DNA of 64,000 nt, from the NCBI RefSeq assembly GCF_014841565.1, contig NZ_JACYUD010000008.1:212247-276246 (forward strand), given 5' to 3'. The position numbers were made by a program, and so were the translations under genes. Shown piece by piece: positions 53,498 through 62,210 of this stretch. This DNA comes from Rhizobium sp. CFBP 8762. Its GTDB lineage: Bacteria > Pseudomonadota > Alphaproteobacteria > Rhizobiales > Rhizobiaceae. The notes under the pieces are model-generated. The model did not search any database. It had not been told where the DNA came from and saw only the letters and a list, made by a program, of their open reading frames with translations. How positions within the stretch are numbered: the first letter of the stretch is position 1; every line of letters starts with the position of its first letter.

Positions 53498-53554
53498 CGT
53501 TTGCCTGTAAAAGGCGGCTTGCTGTTGGGTTCACAGCCGATGAAACGCTCTCGT

Positions 53555-55216
53555 CTATCGCTTGGAAAACGCGTTTACCAGTTCCGGGTCCTGTTCCAAC
53601 GCATCCAGCCAGCAGGGGTTGAGTTGGGGAACCGATGAGTGGAGCAGCCGCGAATAGGGATGACCGCCGGCTGCGCCAAACGCAGCAGGCTCTATCTGCT
53701 CGATCTTTTCGCCCGCATACATAACGGCAATCTCGTCGCAAATGGCTTGAACCACGGACAGATCATGACTGATGAAGATGTAGGAGAGACCCAGCTCTCT
53801 TTGAAGCTCTTTCAAAAGATCGATAATGGCAGCGGCAACCACGGTATCGAGAGCCGAGGTAATTTCGTCGCATAGAATAACCTTTGGATCGGCAGCCAGT
53901 GCGCGAGCCAGATTGATGCGCTGCTTTTGCCCGCCGGACAATTCGCTGGGGCGGCGAAATTTTACAGTCCGGGGCAGGTGCACCATATCGAGAAGTTGAT
54001 CGATTCGTTGATCACGGTCGCGTTTCGACATGCTGTGATAAAAACCGAGCGGTCTAGCCAGAATATCATCGATAGATTTGGACGGATTGAGCGCGGCATC
54101 TGCAAACTGAAACACAATCTGCAGTTTTCTCAGGTCTTCGCGTTGCCGGTTGCGGGCGGAAGGCGCAAGCTCTCGTCCATCAAGCAGGATGTGCCCATCC
54201 GTCGGCGGCAGAATACCCGCAATGGCCCGTGCCAGCGTCGATTTTCCACATCCGGATTCGCCGATAATGCCGAGGTTCTGGCCGTGCTCCAAGGTGATAT
54301 CAACTGCATTCACGGCCATGGCCAGCGGCCGACCATTTGGCTGTATCGGGCCATATCCTGCCGATAGAGTGCGTACCTCCAGCAGCGGTTGCCGTTTTAC
54401 GGTGTCCACCGCGACAGTCTTGCTGCGCGTAGCTGGCTTGAAGGCGGCCACCAGTTGCTGTGTGTAGGGATGTGCAGGATGTTCCAAAATCTGGGCTGTG
54501 GTGCCGATCTCCTGCACCTCTCCACCTTTTAAAACCACAATCCGATCTGCGATCTGGGCAACAACTGCCAGATCGTGGCTGACATACACGCCCGTCAAGC
54601 CACCCGTCTTCATGACGGATTTGAACGCGCGGAGCACCTCGATCTGTGTGGTCACGTCGAGCGCAGTCGTGGGCTCATCGAAAATGACCAGTCGCGGGTC
54701 GCCAATCAGCGCCATGGCGGCTGACAATCGCTGCAACTGCCCACCGGAAACCTGATGCGGATAGCGTGCGCCAATTCCGTCCGGGTCCGGCAGCGCCAAA
54801 GCCCGGAACAGGCTCAAGGCTTTGGCACGCGCCGCCTCAGTCGACATCAACCCATGGATACGGACGATTTCGATCACCTGATCCATAATCGTCTGCGCCG
54901 GGTTGAAAGCCGCGGCGGCACTTTGTGGCACATAGGCGACCTCGGTGCCCCGCAACCGGGCGAGCGCTTTTTGCGGCAAAGCGGCCATATCGCGCCCGCC
55001 CAGCAGAACCGAACCCCCGCTTATGCGGCAGCCGGGGCGAGTATGGCCCATCAAGGTCAGCGCAATTGTGGTCTTGCCTGAACCGCTTTCACCAATCAGC
55101 GCAACGATTTCCCCTTCTGCAATATCGAAGCTAACGTCCCTGATGATATCCACTGTACGGTCTGCGTCAGTTTTGGCCTGAACCCGCAGGTTTCGGATTT
55201 CGACAAGATTGGTCAT
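53555..55216 (-). CDS. ABC transporter ATPase, two fused domains (DppD-DppF type)
   Basis: 553 residues with two complete nucleotide-binding domains: Walker A GESGSGKTT and signature VSGGQLQRLS in the first, Walker A GESGCGKST and signature LSGGQKQRIN in the second, with an oligopeptide-family C-terminal stretch. Fusion of the two ATPases is common in rhizobial peptide/amine importers. It is the last gene of the transporter operon and overlaps the permease gene by four bases. Confidence 0.94.
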   Translation of the reverse strand: MTNLVEIRNLRVQAKTDADRTVDIIRDVSFDIAEGEIVALIGESGSGKTTIALTLMGHTRPGCRISGGSVLLGGRDMAALPQKALARLRGTEVAYVPQSAAAAFNPAQTIMDQVIEIVRIHGLMSTEAARAKALSLFRALALPDPDGIGARYPHQVSGGQLQRLSAAMALIGDPRLVIFDEPTTALDVTTQIEVLRAFKSVMKTGGLTGVYVSHDLAVVAQIADRIVVLKGGEVQEIGTTAQILEHPAHPYTQQLVAAFKPATRSKTVAVDTVKRQPLLEVRTLSAGYGPIQPNGRPLAMAVNAVDITLEHGQNLGIIGESGCGKSTLARAIAGILPPTDGHILLDGRELAPSARNRQREDLRKLQIVFQFADAALNPSKSIDDILARPLGFYHSMSKRDRDQRIDQLLDMVHLPRTVKFRRPSELSGGQKQRINLARALAADPKVILCDEITSALDTVVAAAIIDLLKELQRELGLSYIFISHDLSVVQAICDEIAVMYAGEKIEQIEPAAFGAAGGHPYSRLLHSSVPQLNPCWLDALEQDPELVNAFSKR

Positions 55217-56058
55217 CCGTTGCTCCGGTCGCGTATCTTCACGGGCAGGTTATCAATCAGCATATTGACGCTGATGGTCAGGCTGGCAATCGCCAGCGAA
55301 GGAACCATAACCGCGGGTGCGCCAAATGGCAGCCCGCCAATGTTCTCGCGCACCAGCGCGCCCCAGTCGGCATTGGGAGGTTGCACACCGAGACCAAGGA
55401 AAGACAGGCCAGACAACAGCAAAACAATAAAAACAAAGCGCAGGCCGAGATCCGCAAGCACCGGCCCCAGAATGTTGGGCAGGATTTCTGAACCGATGAG
55501 ATACAAGGTCTTTTCCCCCCGGGCACGCGCGACGGTCACAAAATCCATACTGTTGATATTGACGGCCAAGGCGCGGGCAAAGCGGTAGGAGCCGGGCGTG
55601 TAGATCACGGCCAGGGTCAGAACCAGCACCGGCATTGACGACCCGACTGCTGCCACGACCACAAGTCCGAAAAGTTTGCTCGGAATGGAGTTTAACGCAT
55701 CGAGAAAACGGGATAGGATCGCATCGAACCACCCGCCTGCCACGGCTGCGCTCATTCCCAACGCGACGCCGCTGAAACAGGCGAGCGCCACGGCAGCCAG
55801 TGAAATGCCGACCGTATACCGTGCCCCCATGAGAATACGGGAAAGCATGTCCCGGCCGAGGTAGTCAGTGCCCAACAGAAACTGCGCGGACATAGGCCCG
55901 AAATAATCGTAATCGACGATATCGCCTATGGGGTAAGGGATCAGCAGCGGCGCAAATACTGCGACAGTGGCCCAAAACACAATTACCGAAAGGCCGATCA
56001 TACCAACCGCATTGAAACGGTAGCCAAGTCTGCGAGGAGACAATGCAAAACGGGCCAT
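55213..56058 (-). CDS. ABC permease (DppC/OppC type)
   Basis: 281 residues, about six transmembrane helices, inner membrane. FLLGTDYLGRDMLSRILMGA is the DppC family signature, and ARARGEKTLYLIGSEILPN the cytoplasmic EAA-type loop that contacts the ATPase. 2 bp after the DppB-type gene. Confidence 0.94.
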   Translation of the reverse strand: MARFALSPRRLGYRFNAVGMIGLSVIVFWATVAVFAPLLIPYPIGDIVDYDYFGPMSAQFLLGTDYLGRDMLSRILMGARYTVGISLAAVALACFSGVALGMSAAVAGGWFDAILSRFLDALNSIPSKLFGLVVVAAVGSSMPVLVLTLAVIYTPGSYRFARALAVNINSMDFVTVARARGEKTLYLIGSEILPNILGPVLADLGLRFVFIVLLLSGLSFLGLGVQPPNADWGALVRENIGGLPFGAPAVMVPSLAIASLTISVNMLIDNLPVKIRDRSNG

Positions 56059-56060
56059 GG

Positions 56061-57011
56061 TCAGCGCAACCTCGGATTGGATAGAATGGCGATGATGTCG
56101 GCAATCGTAATCAGTAGAAGATAGCCAAGGCAGAAAACCATGGAGCAGGTCTGTATCAATGGCAGATCGCGTGTTGCCACCGCATCAACCATCAGTTTGG
56201 CAATGCCCGGATAATTGAAAATTGTCTCAACGATGATGACACCGCCAAGCAGGTAGGAGAGCGACAGGGCCACCGCATTGACGATGGGGCCGAGCGCGTT
56301 GGGCAATGCGTGTTTCAAAACGATGCGCCGACGCGATGCGCCTTTCAGCAAAGCCATTTCAATATAGGGAGTGTTCAGGGTTTCAATCACCGCAGCGCGG
56401 GTCATGCGGATCATCTGGGCGGAAATGACGAAGCTGAGCGTGATGACGGGCATGGCGAAGACCCGCAGCAACTCACCGAATGAGTGCACCTCATTGGCAA
56501 AGGCAAGGGCCGGAAGCCATTGGAGATAGACCGCGAAAATCAACACGGCCGATGTTGCCACCATGAACTCCGGAACGGAGATCACGCCGATTGTAACCGC
56601 TGTAACCACACGATCAAACAGAGTGCCACGCAAAATAGCAGCGGTAATTCCAAGGAACAGCGCAATTGGAACGGAAAAGACCGCCGTAGCCGCAGCGAGC
56701 TTCATGGAACTGAGAAAGCGTGGGCCAATGAGATCGGCAATCGGCAGGTTATTGGCGTATGACGTGCCAAGGTCGCCGGAAGCCAAGCCGGCCAGCCAAC
56801 GGGCAAAGCGGACGATAGCCGGGTCATCCAGATGCATGGCGGTGCGCAAGCCGGCGACTGCCTCCGCCGTTGCCGCTTGGCCGAGCAGGATTTGCGCAAC
56901 ATCTCCGGGCAGCATTTCCGTTGCCGCAAAAACGGTAAAGGAAACGATCAGGAGGGTTATGACTGCAATAATCAGCCGGTTGACCACAAGCATAAGGACG
57001 TGTCGGTTCAT
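56061..57011 (-). CDS. ABC permease (DppB/OppB type)
   Basis: 316 residues, six transmembrane helices. GSFTVFA-like N terminus (LLIVSFTVFAATEMLPGDVA), DLGTSY, the EAA-type loop ALLKGASRRRIVLKHALPNA. It lies 70 bp after the substrate-binding protein gene, with a hairpin in between. Confidence 0.94.
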   Translation of the reverse strand: MNRHVLMLVVNRLIIAVITLLIVSFTVFAATEMLPGDVAQILLGQAATAEAVAGLRTAMHLDDPAIVRFARWLAGLASGDLGTSYANNLPIADLIGPRFLSSMKLAAATAVFSVPIALFLGITAAILRGTLFDRVVTAVTIGVISVPEFMVATSAVLIFAVYLQWLPALAFANEVHSFGELLRVFAMPVITLSFVISAQMIRMTRAAVIETLNTPYIEMALLKGASRRRIVLKHALPNALGPIVNAVALSLSYLLGGVIIVETIFNYPGIAKLMVDAVATRDLPLIQTCSMVFCLGYLLLITIADIIAILSNPRLR

Positions 57012-57049
57012 GGATTCTCCGCGTCGGCATATCCTAAAGGCGCTGGTGA

Positions 57050-57067
57050 AGGGCGGTCAGCCGCCCT
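57050..57067 (-). terminator. Hairpin between substrate-binding and permease genes
   Basis: AGGGCGG (57050-57056), loop TCAG, CCGCCCT (57061-57067). Hairpins at this place usually reduce read-through and protect the binding-protein mRNA, giving more binding protein than permease. No U-tract. Confidence 0.65.
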
Positions 57068-57081
57068 CCACCGGGGGAAGG

Positions 57082-58695
57082 TCAAGCTTCCAGCCAGACA
57101 TATTCCGCGAAGGCATAACCCATCTGCCCACCGAGCGGGTTGCCTTCCAGCCCCTTCAATTTCGCGGAGATCGCATCGACATTGGAGATGAAAACCGGGA
57201 TAGCCGTACCGGCTTCTTCCGAAATCATCACCTGCATTTCATCATAGATTTCCTTGCGCTTGGCCTGATCCAACAATCCACGCGCTTCCAGCATCATGCC
57301 ATCGAATTTTTCGGATTTATACTGGCTTTCATTCCACGGCGCATCGGATGCATACAGCAGCGAAAACAGGATATCGGGCGTGGGGCGCGGATTGATATTG
57401 CCGAAATGGACCGGTGCCTTCAGCCAGTAGTTGGACCAATAACCGTCGGAGGGTACGCGCTGCACATCCAGTGTAACGCCGATATCTGCACCGGCCTGCT
57501 GCAGGATCATGGCCATATCAATGGAGGAGGCAGCAGCATCCGATGCGATAACGGGAATTGTCTGGCCTAAAAGACCGGCTTTTTCGAAGTGAAATTTTGC
57601 CTTTTCAGGATCGAACGCCTTCGGTTTCAGGTCTGCATTGTGATAGATGCTGGCTGGCGATACGGGCTGGTCATTGCCCAGTTCAGCGACACCGCGCAAC
57701 GCGGATTTCTGTATTTTTTCACGATCGAGCAGATACTTCATACCCTGCACGAAATCGGCCTTGTTGCCGGGGCTGAGATCAAGTCGCATATTGAGGTTGG
57801 TATAGTTCCCCGAAGTGAACTTGGACAACGCGACGTGAGTCTGACTTTCCACCAGACGCATGGAGCGTGGATTGATCGACGCGGCCAGTTGAATGTCGCC
57901 CGATAGCAGCGCGTTGACCCGTGCCGTGTCATCGGAAATTGCGATATACTCGAAGGTATCGATATACGGACCCTTTTCCTTCCAGTAATTCGTGTTCTTT
58001 TTCCCGATTGACCGAACGCCCGGCTCAAACACCTCGCAGACAAAAGCACCTGTGCCGTTGGCCTTTGCAAAATCCGTGGTGCCATCAGCGATGATCATGA
58101 AATGGTGCATCGCCAAAATGGTTGGCAAATCGGCATTGGGATTGGCCAGCGTGATTTCTACCGTGAGGTCATCCAGCGCCTTGATACCGGTCATCTGCTT
58201 GGCGATGGAATTGACCTTCGAGCCGACGGCAGGGTCCAGATGGCGATTGAGGGAGTAGACTACATCAGCGGCTTTGAGCGTTTTGCCGTCGTGGAAGGTA
58301 ACGCCACTGCGCAGCTTGACCGTCCATACCTTGGCATCGGCACTTTCCACGCTTTCTGCCAGCTCCATGTTGGTTACGCCCCTGGCATCCAGAAAGGTAA
58401 GCCGGTTGTAGAAGGCGCAGCAACGCACATAGTCACTGGCTTGCGAGGCTTTGGCGGGGTCCAGCGTATCGGCAGTAGACGACGACCAACTGGCGGCCTT
58501 CAGCGCACCGCCCGAAACGGGTGTGGCGGCCAGCGCGCTGGTGGCGCGGCCAAAAAGGGCCGATCCAGCCGTGAGAGCGACGCCGCCAGCCAGCATCACT
58601 TTCAGAAGGTCGCGACGGCTTGCGCCGGATCGAATAGCATTTTCCACCATGGCGTCATCGGACGCTGTCCAGTTGGTAATTGACGGTACAGACAT
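57082..58695 (-). CDS. ABC substrate-binding protein, family 5, Tat-exported
   Basis: 537 residues. The N terminus holds a twin-arginine signal (SRRDLLKVMLAGGVALTAGSA, Arg-Arg near residue 27, cleavage after ALAATPV region), unusual in starting about 20 residues in. The SBP_bac_5 domain follows (WTVKLRSGVTFHDGKTLKAA). Family 5 proteins bind peptides, opines, nickel or amines; the ligand cannot be read from sequence. First gene of the transporter set. Confidence 0.92.
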   Translation of the reverse strand: MSVPSITNWTASDDAMVENAIRSGASRRDLLKVMLAGGVALTAGSALFGRATSALAATPVSGGALKAASWSSSTADTLDPAKASQASDYVRCCAFYNRLTFLDARGVTNMELAESVESADAKVWTVKLRSGVTFHDGKTLKAADVVYSLNRHLDPAVGSKVNSIAKQMTGIKALDDLTVEITLANPNADLPTILAMHHFMIIADGTTDFAKANGTGAFVCEVFEPGVRSIGKKNTNYWKEKGPYIDTFEYIAISDDTARVNALLSGDIQLAASINPRSMRLVESQTHVALSKFTSGNYTNLNMRLDLSPGNKADFVQGMKYLLDREKIQKSALRGVAELGNDQPVSPASIYHNADLKPKAFDPEKAKFHFEKAGLLGQTIPVIASDAAASSIDMAMILQQAGADIGVTLDVQRVPSDGYWSNYWLKAPVHFGNINPRPTPDILFSLLYASDAPWNESQYKSEKFDGMMLEARGLLDQAKRKEIYDEMQVMISEEAGTAIPVFISNVDAISAKLKGLEGNPLGGQMGYAFAEYVWLEA

Positions 58696-58984
58696 GCGCT
58701 TTCCCCTTTTTTTGATATTGAAGGCATTCCGGCAAAAGACGTTAAAGGCGACCGTTACCAGCGCTTTGGCGCTCGCACGGGTAGCTGTGGATCGACATGC
58801 TCAAGGCTGATCGCGCCCTCGTATTCTTGCTTTCTGATCGTTATGGTGGGGCGCGTGTTGGTATATCGTCGCCTCTGAATATGAGTTTGGCAAAAAACCT
58901 TTGCCGATTTCGCTGAATGCGAGAAGCGTGGCGGCAGATAATTCTGAATACGGTTCTCCTGCAGAATATCCCGTAGAACCACGC
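58696..58984. other. Intergenic region between aminotransferase and binding-protein genes
   Basis: No gene. A two-part inverted repeat at 58925-58985 pairs AGCGTGG with CCACGCT and, inside, GGTTCT with AGAACC; it ends at the aminotransferase stop and may be a terminator or processing site. A separate promoter for the binding-protein gene is likely in the left part. Confidence 0.45.
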
Positions 58985-60358
58985 TCACGCCATGGCCGTC
59001 CGCACGTCAGGGTCTTCAAGTGTCTGGTTGAGGGTCAGCCTCGTCCGTTCGATGATCGCCTCGATATCATCCGGTGTGCAGCACAAGGGCGGCGCATAAC
59101 CCAGAATGCCATTTCCAAAGGCACGCACCACCAAGCCGTTGTTCCAGGCACGATCAAAAATGCGGCGGGCCGGATCGGCTGCCGCAGGCAGAGGGGTCTT
59201 GCGGGCTTTGTCCGTTACCAGCTCAATGGCTGCCAGCATTCCGCGTCCACGGACATCGCCAACCAAGGGGTGATCGGCCAAAGCGCGTAAGCCTTTCATC
59301 AGCAATGCGCCAACCTTCCGACCATTGTCCAGCAGGCCATTTTCATAGAGACGCAGCACTTCAAGACCCACGGCTGCACTGACCGGGTGCGCGGAGTAGG
59401 TATAGCCGTGGCCAACCGCTGCGGCCCCTGCCCCATCGGCAATAGTATTGTACACCTTGTCGGACATGAACACGGCACCCATAGGCACGTAGCCCGAGGT
59501 CAAGCCTTTGGCCGTGGTGATGAAGTCCGGCACGATGTCTTCGTCCGTACAGGCAAACAACGGTCCGGTGCGGCCAAAGCCGGTGATGACTTCATCGGCA
59601 ACGAACAGAATGTCCAGTTCCGTACAGACTTCGCGCATGGCCTTCATCCAGCCCGGTGGCGGCACAAGTACACCGCCAGAGCCTTGAATGGGTTCGACGT
59701 AGAACGCTGCTACACGCTCTTGCCCGATAGCCTCCACCTTTTGCCGCAGTGCAGCGACAGACGCGGCAATGATAGCCTGATCTTCGGAGCCCACCGGGTT
59801 GCGATAGACATAATGCGACGGAATTTTATGCTGCCAGTCGAAAGGGAGGCCAAAGCCCGCATGGAAAACGGGGAGCGCGGTCAAACCCGCGCCGACCGTG
59901 GATGATCCGTGATATCCCTGTTCTACGGAAATGAACTGGTCCTTCTCTGGCATGCCTTTGGCATGATAATAGTAGCGGATGAAGCGCACGGTGCTATCCA
60001 CGGCATCCGACCCGCCCAACGTGAAGTAGATATGATTGAGGTCGCCCGGAGAGCGCTCCGCCAGTTCGGCTGCCAGCCGAATGGCGGATTCTGAGCCCAG
60101 CCCGAAATATCCTGTAGCATAGGGCAGTTCACGCATCTGCCTGGTGGCCGCTTCAATAATACTATCCTGCCCATAGCCCGCATTGACGCACCAAAGACCG
60201 GCAAAGCCATCCACCAGCCTATGGCCGCTGGCATCCGTTACCCACGCGCCCGCTCCGGACGCTAGAACCCGGACACCCATATGTTCGTGGCCGCGATAGG
60301 ACGCGACCGGGTGCACCAGATGGGCACGGTCCAGTTCAATCAAGGAATTGCTGAGCAT
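58985..60358 (-). CDS. Class III PLP aminotransferase (omega-amine type)
   Basis: 457 residues. DGFAGLWCVNAGYGQ, YHGSSTVGAGLTAL, FYVEPIQGSGGVLVPP, DEVITGFGRTG (PLP Asp) and TTAKGLTSGYVPMGAV with the PLP-binding lysine. The pattern resembles omega-amino acid:pyruvate and putrescine:pyruvate (SpuC-like) enzymes. Oddly, LCC occurs near the C terminus. It is 20 bp after the GNAT gene and likely cotranscribed. Confidence 0.9.
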   Translation of the reverse strand: MLSNSLIELDRAHLVHPVASYRGHEHMGVRVLASGAGAWVTDASGHRLVDGFAGLWCVNAGYGQDSIIEAATRQMRELPYATGYFGLGSESAIRLAAELAERSPGDLNHIYFTLGGSDAVDSTVRFIRYYYHAKGMPEKDQFISVEQGYHGSSTVGAGLTALPVFHAGFGLPFDWQHKIPSHYVYRNPVGSEDQAIIAASVAALRQKVEAIGQERVAAFYVEPIQGSGGVLVPPPGWMKAMREVCTELDILFVADEVITGFGRTGPLFACTDEDIVPDFITTAKGLTSGYVPMGAVFMSDKVYNTIADGAGAAAVGHGYTYSAHPVSAAVGLEVLRLYENGLLDNGRKVGALLMKGLRALADHPLVGDVRGRGMLAAIELVTDKARKTPLPAAADPARRIFDRAWNNGLVVRAFGNGILGYAPPLCCTPDDIEAIIERTRLTLNQTLEDPDVRTAMA

Positions 60359-60378
60359 TTCAAACTCCGTAACAGGGT

Positions 60379-61215
60379 TCAGCCAAAAGCCTGACTTGCC
60401 AAGGCAAAGACGTGAAACTCGGACGATGGGGATATTTGATAACCACCGCGCCGCATGGAAATTCCCCCGCCCACATGGGCAAGCCCCTGCGCTTCCAGCC
60501 AGGGGGCAAGTCCCGCATCCTCCGTCGTATCGACACGAAGGAAATGACCTGCGCGGGCAGCAGACAGAAAGCCAAGCAGACTTTGGGCCTCTTCCAGGGT
60601 TCGCGCTACGATAGGTCCGGCCACCTCACCGCGGCCAAAGTCACGCAACACAGCAAAACCGACGATCCTGCCATTCTCTCGGAGCACAACCAGTCGACCG
60701 GTTTCGCTCAATCTTTTCATGAGCCGCGAACGATCAAGGCCACAGGCGGCATGATCAACGGCAATCAGTTCGGAAACGTCCGTTGCGCTGGCCCAGTCTG
60801 CCGTACTGTCAAATGCGTTGTTGCCGATCACGCCTTGATATTGCAACACAGTGCCAGAGGGCTGAAAACCCAGTTTCTGGTACAATGGCAGTCCATCCTG
60901 GGTCGCAACCAGCCGCGCCTCCCGCCCCTCGCATTTCGCCAAGGCGGCATCCATCAGCTTTCGACCGATACCCTGCCCGCGCATGGACTCATCCACGATG
61001 ACCATATTGATGGTGGCGGCGTTCTCACCGTAAGGTGTCGCAAATGCCGTTCCCACCACCCCGTCACCCGACACAGCGGCAATACCATCGCTCAGGGATT
61101 CCACCATTGCCCAGTCTTCGCGGCGATGCGGCCACCTGGCTTGTTGCGACAACGCGACAGCGCCATCCAGATGCGCTGGCGAAAACGTTACGAACTTAAT
61201 TGGCTCTGCTGTCAT
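60379..61215 (-). CDS. Two-domain GNAT acetyltransferase, paralogue B
   Basis: 278 residues. The first GNAT domain (about 8-140) has a canonical acetyl-CoA loop, VDESMRGQGIGRKLMDAAL, and PLYQKLGF; the second half (about 145-275) is divergent. It is clearly related to the gene at 50529 (RWPHRxxDW and GPIVA landmarks). First gene of the operon with the aminotransferase. It probably acetylates the imported amine or a product; the substrate is inferred only from context. Confidence 0.83.
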   Translation of the reverse strand: MTAEPIKFVTFSPAHLDGAVALSQQARWPHRREDWAMVESLSDGIAAVSGDGVVGTAFATPYGENAATINMVIVDESMRGQGIGRKLMDAALAKCEGREARLVATQDGLPLYQKLGFQPSGTVLQYQGVIGNNAFDSTADWASATDVSELIAVDHAACGLDRSRLMKRLSETGRLVVLRENGRIVGFAVLRDFGRGEVAGPIVARTLEEAQSLLGFLSAARAGHFLRVDTTEDAGLAPWLEAQGLAHVGGGISMRRGGYQISPSSEFHVFALASQAFG

Positions 61216-61528
61216 GCCCCTCTCCCGGGTAATCCATGTTTCCTGTCATTAATAACCCTGTTGTGCTGGTAGATCGTCCCGACAATATCGACCTCACACA
61301 CCCTTTCCGCTGTCTCAGCCAATTTTACCGCATCTTCTGCCGTGCCAAGCATCTGTCATGAAGGCCTGTGTTCAGCGCAGGTCATCTATGTGCCCGCACA
61401 ACTCTGTGCCAAACCGGCTGGATGATACGCAACATTGTGCTTCGCTGATCGGTGATTGCAGTGCTCACGTGACGCGATGCCCGCTATGATGTTCTCAAAG
61501 TGCTGCAACCCACGAGGACACACCCGTT
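61216..61528. other. Divergent promoter region, no gene
   Basis: 313 bp between the GNAT gene (minus) and the HAD gene (plus). No convincing reading frame, repeat or strong dyad was found. It should hold the promoters of both units and any shared regulator site. Confidence 0.5.
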
Positions 61529-62197
61529 ATGCCCCAGTTCCGGCCCAAATATATTACCTTCGATTGCTACGGCACGCTGACCAATTTTCAAATGGCCGAA
61601 AGTGCGCAGGCCATCTACGGCGAGCAGTTGGATGCAGACCGTATGAAACAGTTCATCAAGAACTTTGCCGCCTACCGTCTCGATGAGATTCTCGGAGACT
61701 GGAAGCCTTACAATGAAGTTCTGCACAATGCCGTGGAACGGACGTGCCGTAAAAACGGGGTTTCATTTCACGCAGACGATGCACGCGCCATCTACGAACA
61801 TGTGCCGACATGGGGCCCACACGCAGATGTGCCCGCTGGGCTGGCAAAGGTTGCCAAAGAGATACCGCTGGTTATTCTATCCAACGCGATGGACGAGCAG
61901 ATCATGTCCAATGTTGAAAAACTGGTCGCGCCGTTTCACGCGGTTTACACTGCACAACAGGCCAATGCCTACAAGCCGCGCTTTCGGGCATTTGAATATA
62001 TGTTTGATATGCTTGGTTGCGGGCCTGATGACATTCTGCATTGCTCGTCGTCATTTCGCTATGATCTGATGTCTGCTCACGATCTTGGCATCCGAAACAA
62101 GGTCTGGGTGAACCGGGGGCACGAACCCGCCAATCCCTATTATAAGTATACCGAGATCCCGGATATTTCGGGGCTGCCTGCCGTCGTTGGTTTGTAA
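61529..62197 (+). CDS. HAD hydrolase, haloacid-dehalogenase type II-like
   Basis: 222 residues with the HAD core: nucleophile in ITFDCYGTLTNF (Asp12), motif II VILSNAMDEQ (Ser), motif III lysine in NAYKPRFRAFEYMF, and SSSFRYDLMSAHDLG. Compared with characterised L-2-haloacid dehalogenases (as I recall them), the catalytic Asn of SSNxxD is replaced by Phe and the Tyr six residues after the lysine is Phe. Dehalogenation is therefore doubtful; another HAD reaction (phosphatase-like) is possible. It is followed by and coupled to the FAD gene (13 bp apart). Confidence 0.85.
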   Translation: MPQFRPKYITFDCYGTLTNFQMAESAQAIYGEQLDADRMKQFIKNFAAYRLDEILGDWKPYNEVLHNAVERTCRKNGVSFHADDARAIYEHVPTWGPHADVPAGLAKVAKEIPLVILSNAMDEQIMSNVEKLVAPFHAVYTAQQANAYKPRFRAFEYMFDMLGCGPDDILHCSSSFRYDLMSAHDLGIRNKVWVNRGHEPANPYYKYTEIPDISGLPAVVGL

Positions 62198-62210
62198 TAA
62201 GGAAGCGGTG

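Noticed and set aside
58755..58988. 77-codon minus-strand frame between the aminotransferase and binding-protein genes
   Set aside because: No ribosome site, no domain, and it overlaps an inverted repeat.
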